NCBI GenBank assembly: GCA_021186555.1
Contig: JAJKFL010000026.1
Location: 7,008,209-7,072,208, forward strand
DNA length: 64,000 bases
Reading direction: 5' to 3'
Source of the DNA: Reticulitermes speratus
Lineage: Eukaryota > Arthropoda > Insecta > Blattodea > Rhinotermitidae
Shown here: piece after piece, positions 1-9,722 of the stretch
Position numbering within the stretch: the first letter of the stretch is position 1
Layout of the letters: every line of letters starts with the position of its first letter
Made by a program: the position numbers and the translations under genes
Notes under the pieces: generated by a model
What the model was told of the DNA's origin: nothing
Database searches by the model: none
Seen by the model: the letters and a program-made list of their open reading frames with translations, nothing else

Positions 1-237
1 ACGTCGGTAAACAAAAGGGAAATCAAACACCAAAGCTAAAGCCCGGCTTGTTTTTATCTGAACTGACTGGGGCACAGTGAATGACAGTGGGATCTGCAGC
101 AATATGAGAAGGCACTCGACACGCCTGCATTTGACAAAATGTGTCCCTTTAGGCTTGTGATGAAAAACGCATGACAGATTTCATACGATGTCCTGCAAAC
201 CTGTTTTAGGCACTTTCGGAGAAAAAAAAAACTACTA
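1..237. other. No feature recognised
   Basis: No gene or repeat is recognised here. A 74-codon minus-strand open frame runs into the following repeat and has no family motif. Confidence 0.4.
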
Positions 238-400
238 CTAGCTTCGTCATGTCCGTCTGTCTGTCCGTCCGTCCGCATGGAGTAACTCGGCTCCCACTGG
301 ACGGATTTTCATGAAATTTGATATTTAAGTATTTTTAGAAAATCTGTCGATAAAATTCAAGTTTGGTGAAAATCGGACAAAACGTTGGAGCGCTTCGCAT
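238..400 (+). repeat. Family X dispersed repeat (CTGTCCGT-type)
   Basis: A run of TCTGTCTGTCCGTCCGTCCG is followed about 40 bases later by GGATTTTCATGAAATTTGA and then by a TTCAAGTTTGGTGAAAATCG segment. The same order of blocks recurs at 34110 and 52018, with a partial copy at 4553. Similar blocks are common in arthropod genomes. I cannot assign a transposon class, and no termini are visible. Confidence 0.5.
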
Positions 401-1421
401 CAAGCCCTAAACACCTTTATGATATTTCGCTGAATTCTTCATGGTTCGATAAGAGTTTCAGACAAATATGTGGGGGAAAATTAAAGCACACGTTTCCGGT
501 CAAGTAATATTTTTCAGAAAATCGTGGCGTTTACGAGATAATTAGGAAAAATACGGCACAGCCGGACTGGCCAGTAGATAATCAGAAATAACATGGCGCA
601 AAGATCACGATAAAAATACGCAACGCATTGGCTTGCAACGCGCGAGTACAGATGAAGATACAATAAAGTAAAAAATGCGTTGATTGTGTTTTTCGACCGG
701 ATGAAACTTTGAGGCAGAGATGCGTTTTACATGAGGGATAATTTGACAAAAATACAGCAGCAAAGAATCAGCACGTGCCGTAATATTGTTAACGCACATC
801 TCATATCTAGTTAAATTTAAGGCTACCATCTTTTGGGACGCAATGTTGGTGAGTCTGCTAGAGACTTAAAGGCAGGGCAGGAAACTATACCGGACTACAC
901 GGCGTCACATTACAGAAGACATCAATATCCACTTGATAATTAACACTGTTCTACACCTGCGCCGAATCTACATTTGTTCTACGTAAGTACCGTGTACTGT
1001 GTTAACTGGATTGAACTGGCACAGTAATGTTTCTTAAGGACATTAGTAATACGCTATCAGTGTCGAATTACGGTTTATTCAAATTTCCCAAATTTCTTTA
1101 AAGAGATCATTTCACTACGTCACTTGTAGGGCATCCAATGTAAGCGTGAGTGTATATCACGGTTGGGTAGTGATAAAGGGTGAAGATATCTGCTTAAGGA
1201 CTTAGGAAAAGTCACAGGGGGAGAAATACAGTCAGGAGAGTCGTACTCTGGTCTGAGAATCAAACTCGGGCCCTTTCAGAACATTAAACTTAGGGAAATT
1301 AGTTGGGGGTGCGCCTGAAGTGGCTTACTGTCGTGTCCTTAGGGCCACTGGTGACAGCAATGCCGATCTTTGAATGCGACATCCCGCTGTGATATGTTTA
1401 AATAAATGTTAGATGGAGTAC
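401..1421. other. No feature recognised
   Basis: AT-rich unique-looking sequence with only short spurious open frames. No transposon end, tandem repeat or coding signal was seen. Confidence 0.4.
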
Positions 1422-1698
1422 GTAAAGCTATCCCTATACAGGCCTGGACAGGTCCTTAGGGCTGCAGCAGGTTGAGGCTTCCAGATTTCCAGACAATCGG
1501 CACATGAAGGTGGTAAGGTTGTCTGCCCTACGCACCGGCCTCCTTTACCCCCAGGAGATATCCCTGGTACTCATTTCTGTTAAAGGCTGAGTCAGGGCCA
1601 TAGTGCAGCCGGAAGCATTAAGTCAATGACCCCATCGGGAATCTAACCCTCGACCTTCCGGCTTGTAGCTCAGTGCCTCAACCAACTGCGCCACGGAA
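1422..1698 (-). repeat. SINE-A copy 1
   Basis: Read on the minus strand it has a tRNA-like head (GGCGCAGTTGGTTGAGGCAC as A-box region, a degenerate B box), then the SINE-A body ending in AGGCCTGTCCAGGCCTGTA-like sequence. The B box is mutated, so Pol III activity is unlikely. Identification rests on alignment by eye to the six other copies. No clear TSD was found. Confidence 0.8.
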
Positions 1699-2299
1699 CA
1701 AAAATGTACATCACTGTGCCGAAATTACTTTATCATTTAAACAACATTGATCTTTAAGTTTATTAATTTTGCTGCAAGACAAATTTTCACAACCCTGAAA
1801 TACAACTGAGACACTAATAAATTTTGGGGCAGTGATCCTTTGCTGGTGGTATTCCTCTCGTATCATTTTCCGCCTATTCCTCTACACTTTCATTAGTCAA
1901 CAAAGAAAACTTCTCACAAACACAGTAATAACTGGTAACATGCAGCCACAAAGCACACATCATATCAGCATTCTCTCTGACATTCCTGTTCTACTGCTGT
2001 ATAATTTAATATCACATACACACAGAGCTTTCACACTCGTACGCCCAGGTAGCAGCACCTTCTGCCAACGGAGGCAGAGGTAGGCAATTACAAGACAAGG
2101 CGCTGTATGTTTCTCTGTGAGGTGTAATTAATATCCAGCTATTGTTACGCCACACGCTGACGCTACTCGCTGGAAACAATGGAAAATTGATACAAATGCG
2201 TTTCAGTTCAAACGTTCAGTAAGTTTAACTTAATCACTGTTTATAAACAATTTTAGTCAAGGCTAGGTTAAAGTAAAGCACAACTGTCCTGTACACACC
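1699..2299. other. No feature recognised
   Basis: AT-rich. An 83-codon plus-strand open frame at 1832 has no recognisable motif and is probably chance. Confidence 0.4.
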
Positions 2300-2470
2300 A
2301 CAAAGATATATTGGGGAATGGACTAATAGCTCCATACATTCTTTACTTCGGTAGTAGATGGACGTGACTGGTCACCTTCATACCCCGGCCACTATGCCCC
2401 CGCGGTAACAGCCCATTTTTTTCTCTGAACAGGAGTCTGCGTTGTTCCCAGAGCCCATCTGGAGGCTTGG
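2300..2470 (-). repeat. SINE-B' (old SINE-B relative) fragment
   Basis: On the minus strand the core blocks GGTAAAG-like, CGGCCGGGG and GTGACCAGTCACGTCCATCTA are recognisable but heavily mutated. This is a decayed copy. The minus-strand open frames here come from the repeat. Confidence 0.55.
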
Positions 2471-2770
2471 AAAAGGGAAAGTTCTCTTTTGTGCTCCTGA
2501 TAATCGAACAATGAATCCTCGATATTGTCTGTTCATAGCGTATACAGCGTGACGATATACAGGACGTACCACTCAACAAGTTCGAAGTGAATTTATCACT
2601 TCCAGATGTTTGGATGCTCTTGATTTTAATTTGAATCTTGCGTAATCTTATTGTGCATATATTGTCAACACCAAACATTGATATTTTAATAATAAATGTA
2701 TAATGTATTTTACCACTCACTACCGATGAAATTAAATTTCAACTATATATATCCTCTGTATATCAATTCT

Positions 2771-2806
2771 CCCTCAAGATGGCTATAAGAAAAAAGCGAA
2801 ACATTT
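2771..2806 (+). other. Degenerate hammerhead-like motif
   Basis: CCCTCAAGATGGCTAT, a spacer, then GCGAAACATTTTGG matches the layout of the hammerhead-like family. C3-U4-G5 is mutated to CTC, and stem II is reduced to GGCT paired weakly with AGC. It is probably inactive. Confidence 0.4.
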
Positions 2807-3120
2807 TGGAGTACTCTTCTGTATATGTGGATAAGTGAATATGTTTGTGCAATTTGCTGGTAAAGAATCCTGGGTTTGTAGCCTAGACTAACCTTTAGTG
2901 TATAATTAAACATTTAAATCTTCAGTAACGCTACGCTGTAAATTCCAAATACTGCCCAAGACAAAGGGATTTTAAATTTATGGTACCCTGAAATGCGTTC
3001 CCGACCGTAAGGGGCACTGAGGCTGGTGCTAAAATGTAAATTTCTGAGAAAGGAAAAGTTATGGCACCTAGGAAAGCGAGCTGCAAGTTACAATTAGAAA
3101 TGCTCCGACAAGTTTACAGA
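2807..3120. other. No feature recognised
   Basis: No gene seen. The segment near 3000 (GGGGCACTGAGGCTGG) resembles text at 5437 but is too short to classify. Confidence 0.3.
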
Positions 3121-3130
3121 CAAGTGAACA

Positions 3131-3150
3131 GGGCCTTTTTGCTCACCCTG
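3131..3150 (-). repeat. Possible DNA-transposon terminus next to TA
   Basis: On the minus strand TA is followed by CAGGGTGAGCAAAAAGGCCC. A near-identical terminus in the opposite orientation starts at 52216. It resembles the ends of TA-targeting elements, but no partner end was found here. Confidence 0.35.
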
Positions 3151-3536
3151 TACACATATACACACACAAAATACACACTAATAAAACTGCAACTAAAATC
3201 ACTAATTAACTTCTGAACTGGTTATTAAATTATTTCATTTTTTTATATTCAGGATCGTTCTGAAGGCGACTAATCACGCTAATTTGACATAGACCATCTC
3301 CCGCTCCAAGACTAACTTTCAATTACTTACCACAAGGACGACATTTAAAGGTGCAAGGACGGAGTACAGCAGATCTGTCCAATTCCAAGTCTGTGTCACG
3401 TATATTTAAGAATGATACAAAGTCAATTTTCCTACAAATTTACTAGAATCGATCAGAAACTAAATTTACGTATCTTAAAAATTCCTAACCAAAGATCCTA
3501 CAGTGACTGTCATTATATCAGAGGAATTTGTCACCA
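3151..3536. other. No feature recognised
   Basis: Contains a short CA-rich run near 3155. The missing N-terminal part of the following transposase relic should lie here, but no catalytic-domain sequence could be read. Confidence 0.35.
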
Positions 3537-3732
3537 ATCGATTATCATCTGTTCTCAGCAATGAAGGGAAATCTTAGTGGACACAAATTTAAAGATGATT
3601 GCAAGTTGGAAACAGTTGTGACACGATGGCTGATAACACAGGACACGGACTGATATCAACAAAAAATAGAAAAGGTCGCCCCCTGATATGACGTCTCGGT
3701 TGGGGCAGGGACTACGTGGAAATGTAATGGGT
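3537..3732 (+). pseudogene. Mariner-like transposase, C-terminal relic
   Basis: The frame beginning with GAT at 3540 reads DYHLFSAMKGNL, then GHKFKDD, VVTRWLITQDTD, a stop, YQQKIEKV, a stop and YD. This is the end of the mariner DDE domain. The aspartate of DYHLF aligns with the third catalytic Asp of the SPDLAPSDYH-type motif, followed by the family's F-x(2)-GI-x-LV-x-RYDKC-like tail. At least two in-frame stops and the lack of upstream sequence make it a dead fragment. A second relic of the same family is at 57190. The element would have inserted at TA, but its ends are not visible. Confidence 0.75.
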
Positions 3733-3963
3733 TAGCAGTACAGTTATATGTGAACTGTTGTTAATAGAGGTGACAATAAGGAATGCATTTCGAACTCATT
3801 TTCTGACTAAACCACTTATCAAGCTCATGTGCCTTTTTTCAAGTTTCTAGTGCCAGTGGCAAATAACACTTTACTTTAAAGACCATTCTCATCCAAACAA
3901 CATTTAAAGGAGAACGTCGCATCAATAATCTATGACATATAATAGCAAATCTTTCACTTTACG

Positions 3964-4278
3964 TATTAGAACTCTCTGGAAGGCACGCGGTGGCGCAAGC
4001 CGGAAGGTTGCGGTTTCGATTCCCGAGGGTGTCATTGGAATTTTTAATTTATTTGATCCTTCCAGCCGCACTATGGCCCTGCGGTCGACTCAGCCTCTAA
4101 CAGAAATGAATACCAGGGATATCTCCTGGGGGGTAAAGGTGGTCGGTGCGTAGGGCTGACAACCTTACCACTTTCATGTGCCGAATGTCTTGAAATCTGG
4201 GAGCCTCAAACTCCTGGAGCCTTAAGGGCCTATCCAGGCCTGTAATGGGATTGCTTTACCTCTTATTAGAACTCTCTG
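3964..4278 (+). repeat. SINE-A copy 2 with 15-bp TSD
   Basis: The SINE body (3979-4263) lies between perfect direct repeats TATTAGAACTCTCTG (3964-3978 and 4264-4278). The tRNA head jumps from GGCGCAAG directly to CCGGAAGG, so about 25 bases between the A and B boxes are missing. The body and TTTACC-type 3' end are intact. The 73-codon open frame here is a by-product of the repeat. Confidence 0.9.
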
Positions 4279-4863
4279 ACACGTTTCATATCAGAATTAA
4301 CTTACAAAATGTTGAATATTTTAGACTTCAAGTAAAACCCTACCTGCAAAGGACGGTACAAACACAGCAACAAATTTGCATATTGTGCACTCCGTGTCGC
4401 AGTACACAGACTTTATGAAGGCTTTCTGTGCTTTCAAAATGCCGCACTCTTTCACGGTACACGCGTAAACGTAATTTAATTTACTACCATCACAAAAGTG
4501 TGGCCATATCTTACAGATCATCGCGAAACTAACAAGTAATCAGTAACATTACGTGCAGATCTCTTGTGCCAAATTTCACCCAAATCGGACACTAAATGTG
4601 GGGAGCAGGGACAGAGTTTCGTGTACGCTGCTAAGCAAAATATATCTTTCACTGAGCCGATTTTGAAGAAAGTCGTAATTACATAATGGCAAAACGTGTG
4701 TACAGAATTCTATCCAAGTCGATAAAAGAGTGTATAAAATACATGCAAAACTTAATTAACGTTCTTAAGTACGATACGTCTATTACTGGAGCCCTCAGAG
4801 CTGTCCAACGGAGTTACGTGCAGGCCTACCGTACCTAACTTCGTCCAGATTGTTCAATAAATG
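4279..4863. other. Mostly unrecognised; family X fragment at 4553
   Basis: A fragment at about 4553-4600 (CCAAATTTCACCCAAATCGG) matches the inner part of family X. The rest shows no feature. Confidence 0.35.
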
Positions 4864-5434
4864 TTTAACGGGTTCAGTTCACCGTATAACTTGCCATGAA
4901 GGCCCAGAGTACGAGTAGAGGTATAGCTGTACTCTTTCTTTAACATCGGCACTAGATTGGGTGTGGGGGCGCGCGGTGGCGCAGTTGGTTGAGGCACTAC
5001 GCTACAAACTGGAACGTCGCGGGTTCGATTCCCGATGGTGTTATTGGAATTTTTCCTTGACATAATCGTTTCGGTCGCACTATGGCCATGGGGTCGACTC
5101 AGCCTCTAACAGAAATGAGTACCAGGAATATTTCCTGGGGGTAAAGGCGGCCGGTGCGTAGGGCTGACAACCTTACCACCTTCATGTGCCGATTGTCTAG
5201 AAATCTGGGAGCCTCAACCTCCTGGAACCCTAAGGGTTTGTCCAGGCCTGTAATGGGATTGCTGTACCTTTTGATTTTTACTAGATTGGGTGGGGGTCAA
5301 AGCCACGCCCCGGCCACTTTACCCCGGGAAAAAGACCCGGTACCCCTTATACAGGAAGCTGGGTGGGCCCCAGGGCCAGTCTGGACGGGTGCGGAAAATC
5401 TCGCCTCTACCGGGATTCAATCCCCGGACCGTAT
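4864..5434 (-). repeat. SINE-B/B' copy interrupted by SINE-A
   Basis: Two halves of one minus-strand SINE-B-type element, 4864-4963 (3' part, from TTCATGGCAAG back to the CTAGTGCC block) and 5280-5434 (core and B-box GGGGATTGAATCCC), are separated by a SINE-A. Removing the insert and one TSD joins the halves at the conserved block just before the GTTGACC core. The short plus-strand open frames here are antisense to the SINE. Confidence 0.8.
4951..5292 (+). repeat. SINE-A copy 3, nested, 13-bp TSD
   Basis: SINE-A at 4964-5279 is flanked by perfect repeats ACTAGATTGGGTG (4951-4963 and 5280-5292). The tRNA-like A box (GGCGCAGTTGGTTGAGGC) and B box (GGGTTCGATTCCC) are both intact, and the 3' end runs AATGGGATTGCTGTACC. 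The host sequence is an older SINE-B-type copy. Confidence 0.92.
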
Positions 5435-5460
5435 TCAAGGGGCACTGGGGTGTTTCTAGG

Positions 5461-5545
5461 TCTGTAAAGCGGCCGGGGCGTGAAGTTAACCTCTCACCTC
5501 CATCTAATACTGAGGTTACGAATGAGTGAAGCTATAATTCTACGT
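5461..5545 (+). repeat. SINE-B' core fragment, plus strand
   Basis: AAAGCGGCCGGGGCGTGAAG, then TCACCTCCATCTAAT and GAGGTTACGAATGAGTG, match the core and 3' part of the SINE-B' copy at 63115. It abuts a minus-strand SINE-B copy, giving a head-to-head composite. Confidence 0.65.
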
Positions 5546-6179
5546 CCCATACATGCATTTATAGCGTGGTCAATACATATGGAACGTAGCGGTACATATT
5601 GTTTTGTGTCTTTGGGTCTGAAGTAAGACGTCGCTCAGCTGATGATCTCTTGCTTGACAACATTTTGGAGATGATTCCTATACCGAAATTAATGGAAAAT
5701 CTGCACAGAATTAGGCGTTAATACTGTCGCAAAGGGAAAGACGAACAGGAAGACGGAAATGAACTAATAAGAAATATATCCGTGCTCGCGATGGAATTCG
5801 AACACAGGGTCCCAGTGTTCAAGCGTGTGAAGATAGTAAATAATGTATACTTTCACTTAAATATTTCAGTCCGGAAGCTGAGGCCAGTCAGAACTATAAC
5901 GTAAGAGCTACACATTTTAGTGACCAATTAACTAATCCCTTATAACAGTGTACTTAAGTTTTGACACCCTATTCCATCAGCTGTTTATGAATTTCCTCTC
6001 CTTTCTATGACCCCGAACATTCATCACATCAATACACAGCTTCCTATTGTGAATCGAATAAGTCTAATCCAGCGTCTCATCGTATTTCATTAAGATGAAT
6101 TTTAATAACATCCTACCATCTACGATTATGTCTTTCAAGTAGTCTCTTGCCTTTAAACTTTCCTACTAAAATTTATAGG
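5546..6179. other. No feature recognised
   Basis: Unique-looking AT-rich sequence with no coding frame, transposon end or tandem repeat. Confidence 0.4.
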
Positions 6180-6180
6180 A

Positions 6181-6421
6181 CCAATCCCAGTGGCTGCGCG
6201 GTCTGGGGCGAGGGTCTACGGCCGCTCGTTTGCTGGGATTGTGGGTTGGAATCCCGCCTAGGGCATGGATGTCTGTCTCTTGTGAGTGTTGTGCGACGGG
6301 CTGATCACTCGTCCAGAGGAGCCCTACCGAGTGTGGTGTGTCTAAAAAGTGTAATCGTGAAGCCTCGAAAAATGAGGCGGCCTAGGCCCCCAAGGGGCTG
6401 TCGAGCCATTAGAAAAAAAAA
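6181..6421 (+). repeat. SINE-D copy 1
   Basis: tRNA-like head (CCAATCCCAGTGGCTGCGCG; B box GGGTTGGAATCCC), then GGCATGGATGTCTGTCTC, the two 3' hairpins and an A-tail. About 20 bases of the GTCAGGTAGAGGTCTCT block are deleted. A weak TSD candidate is TTATAGG on both sides. The 116-codon open frame reading through this copy is not a gene. Confidence 0.85.
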
Positions 6422-7059
6422 TTATAGGCTCTCCTTTGGTGCTACACGCTCTAACCTCCTTGTCCTTGATTTTTATCGCCTTACTGCTATCCGCTGAAGA
6501 GTGCGCATTATGAAGCTCCTCGTTACGTCACTGTCTCCACTTACACGCACGTCACGTCACTTTGCATTGCCCTACATATTCTCTGTCCCCAACCATCGGC
6601 GTCCGTCAGAGCGTCGTTTCGTTTTCTGATGTGCTAGCATCAAATTCATCATCCTGCCGGTAATGAAGGGTTGCTGTTGGTCGACACGTTACATTTTAAC
6701 AACATCTTGTGGATTTAAACATTATGCAGTCCTTTTTGAAAAGAGTTTGTTTAGCGCATCTAATATTTCAGATTTTAGAATCTCACCACTGTCAGTCCGT
6801 GATAAGTCTGTCCCTGTCACACGGCATGGGGCGTCCCCAGGTTACGGTTGGAGGAACGGCCTGCGGATATGGAGATACAGAAGGTACCTGCAAATGTACT
6901 CAATAAACAGTCGTGTACAGCCGACAAGAGGTGGTTTTCCAGCTTGGGAGTTGGGCGCGGGATAACAACTCACCGTAAAAACTTACGATGTTACGAAAAG
7001 GAACAAGAGCCTGCGACCTGGACCGCGGGCCCTTGTGAAAGCGGTAATGAAATTTCAGG
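6422..7059. other. No feature recognised
   Basis: Several overlapping open frames of 65-100 codons share no motif with any family I know and have no common reading-frame bias. Confidence 0.35.
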
Positions 7060-7519
7060 TTTCATAAATTTTTTTTTCGTTTGTGATGAAGGGCCCTCGC
7101 ACCACAGCCTTAAGGCTTTTTGTGCAACCCTGTGATGAAGATGATGAGGTTTCTTGTTTTTCAATTTTAATGGAGCACCGGTGGAATGAAATTGACAGGG
7201 GAAAACCGAAGTACTCGCAGAAAAACCTGTCCCAGTGCCACTTTGTCCACCACAAATCTCACATGGACTTGACCTTTTTGTTTTGTATTAATCGTTTTTC
7301 GTCCTTTCATGTCACTTACGGTCCACAACCGTCTTTTTACAACACAACACAAACATCCATGCCCCCGGTGGGATTCGAACCCACGATCCTAGTAAGCGAA
7401 CGGCCGCAGACCCACGCCTTAGACCGCGCGGCCACTGGGATCGGCTGGGATCGAACCCCGGGCCTCCGTGGTGAGAGGCCGGCGACTAACCGCCTGAGCC
7501 ATGGCACGGCCTTTCATAA
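7060..7519 (-). repeat. SINE-E copy 1, interrupted by SINE-D
   Basis: The minus strand starts with a tRNA-like head (GCCATGGCTCAGGCGGTTAG, B box GGTTCGATCCC) and continues with the E body (GTGGACAAAGTGGCACTGGG, ACAGGTTTTTC, CGGTTTTCCCCTGTCA) to a T/A-rich end. The body is split at 7275-7445 by a SINE-D-type insert. A candidate 8-bp TSD, TTTCATAA, lies at 7060-7067 and 7512-7519. Both open frames of over 60 codons here are repeat-derived. Confidence 0.85.
7275..7445 (-). repeat. SINE-D copy 2, nested, variant 3' end
   Basis: A complete SINE-D tRNA head (GCCGATCCCAGTGGCCGCGC on the minus strand, B box GGGTTCGAATCCC, GGGGGCATGGATGT) is followed by a tail unlike other D copies (GTTGTGTTGTAAAAAGACGG and AT-rich sequence). 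It sits inside SINE-E between the body and the B box. No convincing TSD was found, so exact ends are uncertain. Confidence 0.75.
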
Positions 7520-7534
7520 CATTGGCGGAAGTTC

Positions 7535-7606
7535 TTGACTAGCCGAGGAAATTTTGGCTTCTCAAGAAGGATTCTGCTCCATGGAGTTAGTTAGTTAGTT
7601 AGTTAT
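7535..7606 (+). repeat. Family G repeat with GTTA tail
   Basis: TTCTTGACTAGCCGAGGAAA, then CTTCTCAAGAAGGATTCTGC and CTCCATGGAGTTAGTTAG, ending in four GTTA units. The same unit, also with a GTTA tail, occurs at 12873. It contains two short self-complementary blocks (CTTCTCAAGAAG and CTCCATGGAG). The 3' microsatellite is typical of a retroposed element; no 5' end is defined. Confidence 0.6.
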
Positions 7607-7669
7607 AACGGTGAGAAAGAAGAACATGAACTTGTGTCTTTACACCTTGTAATTTGGCAGACAGATACC

Positions 7670-7707
7670 AAATGTTTCGGAGGAAATTTTAGCCCCCTTT
7701 TTCAGGG
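7670..7707 (-). other. Degenerate hammerhead-like motif
   Basis: On the minus strand CCCTGAAAAAGGGGGC is followed, after a spacer, by CTCCGAAACATTTGG. The layout matches the family, but G8 of the core is A and stem II is weak. Confidence 0.35.
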
Positions 7708-7833
7708 TGCCAAGAAGATGGAAACAGCAGGTTCCTCCGAGAAGTTGGTACCCATCTATCAAACATCACGTCATCATATCATGCAGCAGACATTATCTTA
7801 GTGTTACAATTGAATGTTAAATTGCTACAAGTT

Positions 7834-8151
7834 CCTAAAAGGTAAGGGTAAAGGTAAAGCATTCCCTGGACAGGCCCTGAGGGTTCCAGAAGGTTGAGGC
7901 TCCCAGATTTCAAGACAATCGGCACATGAAGGTTGTTAGCCCACGCATCGGCCACCTTTACCCCCCAGGAAATATTCCTGGTACTCATTTCTTTTAGAGG
8001 CTGAGTCGACCCCAGGGCCGTAGTGCGGCCGGAAGGATCAAATAAATTAAAAATTCCAATTACACCCTCGGAAATCGAACCCGCAACCTTCCGGCTTGTA
8101 GGACAGTGCATCAACCAACTGCGCCAACTCGTTCCCCATACCTTAAAGGTA
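7834..8151 (-). repeat. SINE-A copy 4
   Basis: Minus-strand SINE-A. Its 3' tail appears on the plus strand as GGTAAGGGTAAAGGTAAAGC, showing the repeated TTTACC unit. Imperfect flanking repeats CCTAAAAGGTA (7834-7844) and CCTTAAAGGTA (8141-8151) may be the TSD. The B box (GGGTTCGATTTCC) is slightly altered. The 138-codon minus-strand frame is read through the repeat. Confidence 0.85.
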
Positions 8152-8386
8152 GGCCACAGGACAGTTTGAAGATACAGCCATATTGAGAATAGCATTCGAA
8201 ACTGTAATTCCTGTACTACGCGGCTTACCGTCGATTACGTCATGTCGTGCTTCCACCTGTCTAGACACTAAGTAAACATGTTTTGTTATGAAAAACATAA
8301 AACATAACTAAAATTAATAATAAACAAAAAAGAGGTTAGAATTATGGGAGTGAACGCACTGTGCATGCATGTTCAAGCTTACGGAC

Positions 8387-8530
8387 TATATGGAGGAGAC
8401 TGGTCAGCTTCACGCCCTAACCGCTTTATCCCTAGGGAATGAGCCCCAGATACATATTATACAGGACGTTTCATTATTCTCAAAATCCAGTCTGGACGAT
8501 GTGGAAAATAAGGTTTTCTGCTTCTGACGG
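8387..8530 (-). repeat. SINE-B' fragment, decayed
   Basis: Blocks resembling GGGATAAAGCGGTTAGGGCG and GAAGCTGACCAGTCTCC on the minus strand align to the SINE-B' core. It is heavily mutated, with ends uncertain. Confidence 0.55.
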
Positions 8531-9245
8531 GAACAGATTTAGGCCGACCACTTCTCAGTCTATTCACTATAGCGACCGAGCTGTTTTAGCTCTAACAAGA
8601 AAAGACTTGACCTAAAATTAGATGAACTGCTGTAATTAAAGTATGTAGCCAGATGAATGAGTTTGTGATCGGAACACATGTACTGAAATTGTGGCCTGAA
8701 AACTCTTGGGACATCGCCAACTAGCGACGAGAATTCGCGGTTTTACTTCACTTCAGTTTCGTATTCCTGGAAATTTATTTCCTCGTACAACGATTTTTTT
8801 TTAATTACATCACAGCAGACTAGGAACTGGCGTCTTTTATACAAGTATCGTGTATTTTTACAAGAATTCTCTCTCACACGCGCCTTCTGTTGTATCATAA
8901 TTAGAAATTCAAGGCTGGCAGTGCTTTGTCTTACGAACAAAACAGACGAAACAAAACACCCGTAGTAATTAAATACTCACTTTAATTACATTAGAATCCG
9001 TCTTCATTGTAATATAAAAATGGAAAAATTTTTAGAGATTTTTCTTCAGATTCGACGTGCTTTTCTCTTTATTCGTAAAAGCGTAAATGAATACCATTAA
9101 TTGAACTGCAGTATGTGATCGTCAGTACACTTGCTGGTAATTTATTAATATATAATTGTATGAGACTTCTCGAGTTTCCGAAACCCATATATTCCTATAA
9201 AAATAGAGTTTCGAGACTTCGTGAGAGTGATAAACGTCTCCAATC
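8531..9245. other. No feature recognised
   Basis: AT-rich. A 65-codon minus-strand frame at 8743 shows no family resemblance. Confidence 0.4.
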
Positions 9246-9722
9246 AATTAATTAATTTTATTTAAATCCAACAAATGTACTACACTTTCTTTTTATTATT
9301 GATTTCTTGCCCCTACACAATACACCACAGGACGGTCAACAACACAGCAAAAGGACAAGACCAAATGTGATAGAACAACTAGTTTACACAGCGAGCTGTC
9401 AAACACAATTTTAATTACTTTTAACACTTTATACTACAACTATCTTCAATTCTAAAAAAAATTAATAAAAAGAAAAGCACTGAAGAAAGATAAGCTAATT
9501 ACTATAAACAGAAAGACAAGTGATATTTAGTGCTGGTGGCTTACAGTAATTATGTGTTGTGAAAGTGAGTGAAAAACAGTTGGATGTATTGAAGATTGTG
9601 AACTCTCGACGAACCCCCCTGAGGATGGCACAAGGTGTGCCGAAACATATGTAGGAGCAAGAGATAAATGGAAAAAAAAGTGTAGTGCATTTGTTGGCCT
9701 GAAATAAAATTAATTAATTATA
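9246..9722. mobile_element. Inverted-arm element P1 with hammerhead-like motif
   Basis: The left arm (9246-9333: TTAATTTTATTTAAATCCAA, CAAATG-ACTACACTTT, TTGCCCCTACAC) is inverted relative to the right arm (9640-9722: GTAGGAGCAAGAG, AAAGTGTAGTGCATTTGTTG, AATAAAATTAATT). Arms are about 80 bp and clearly homologous though diverged. The hammerhead-like motif in the right arm (9617-9654) is well preserved; the left one is lost. No reverse transcriptase or transposase is encoded inside, so the element is non-autonomous. Inverted terminal arms with hammerheads suggest a Penelope-like derivative. Confidence 0.6.
9617..9654 (+). ncRNA. Hammerhead-like motif HH-1
   Basis: CC-CTGAGGA, one extra T, stem II GGCACA/TGTGCC with loop AGG, GAAAC, the short stem III formed by AC/GT around ATAT, an A at the cleavage position, then GG able to pair with the leading CC. 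All catalytic-core positions of a type I hammerhead are present except for the extra T before stem II. Activity is not shown. Confidence 0.55.

Noticed and set aside
5154-5459. 101-codon frame as a gene
   Set aside because: Spans the boundary of SINE-A and SINE-B and translates repeat sequence.
7083-7538. 151-codon frame as a coding gene
   Set aside because: It runs through SINE-E and the nested SINE-D; the peptide MPPVGFEPTI is the translated SINE-D B-box region, a well-known artefact.
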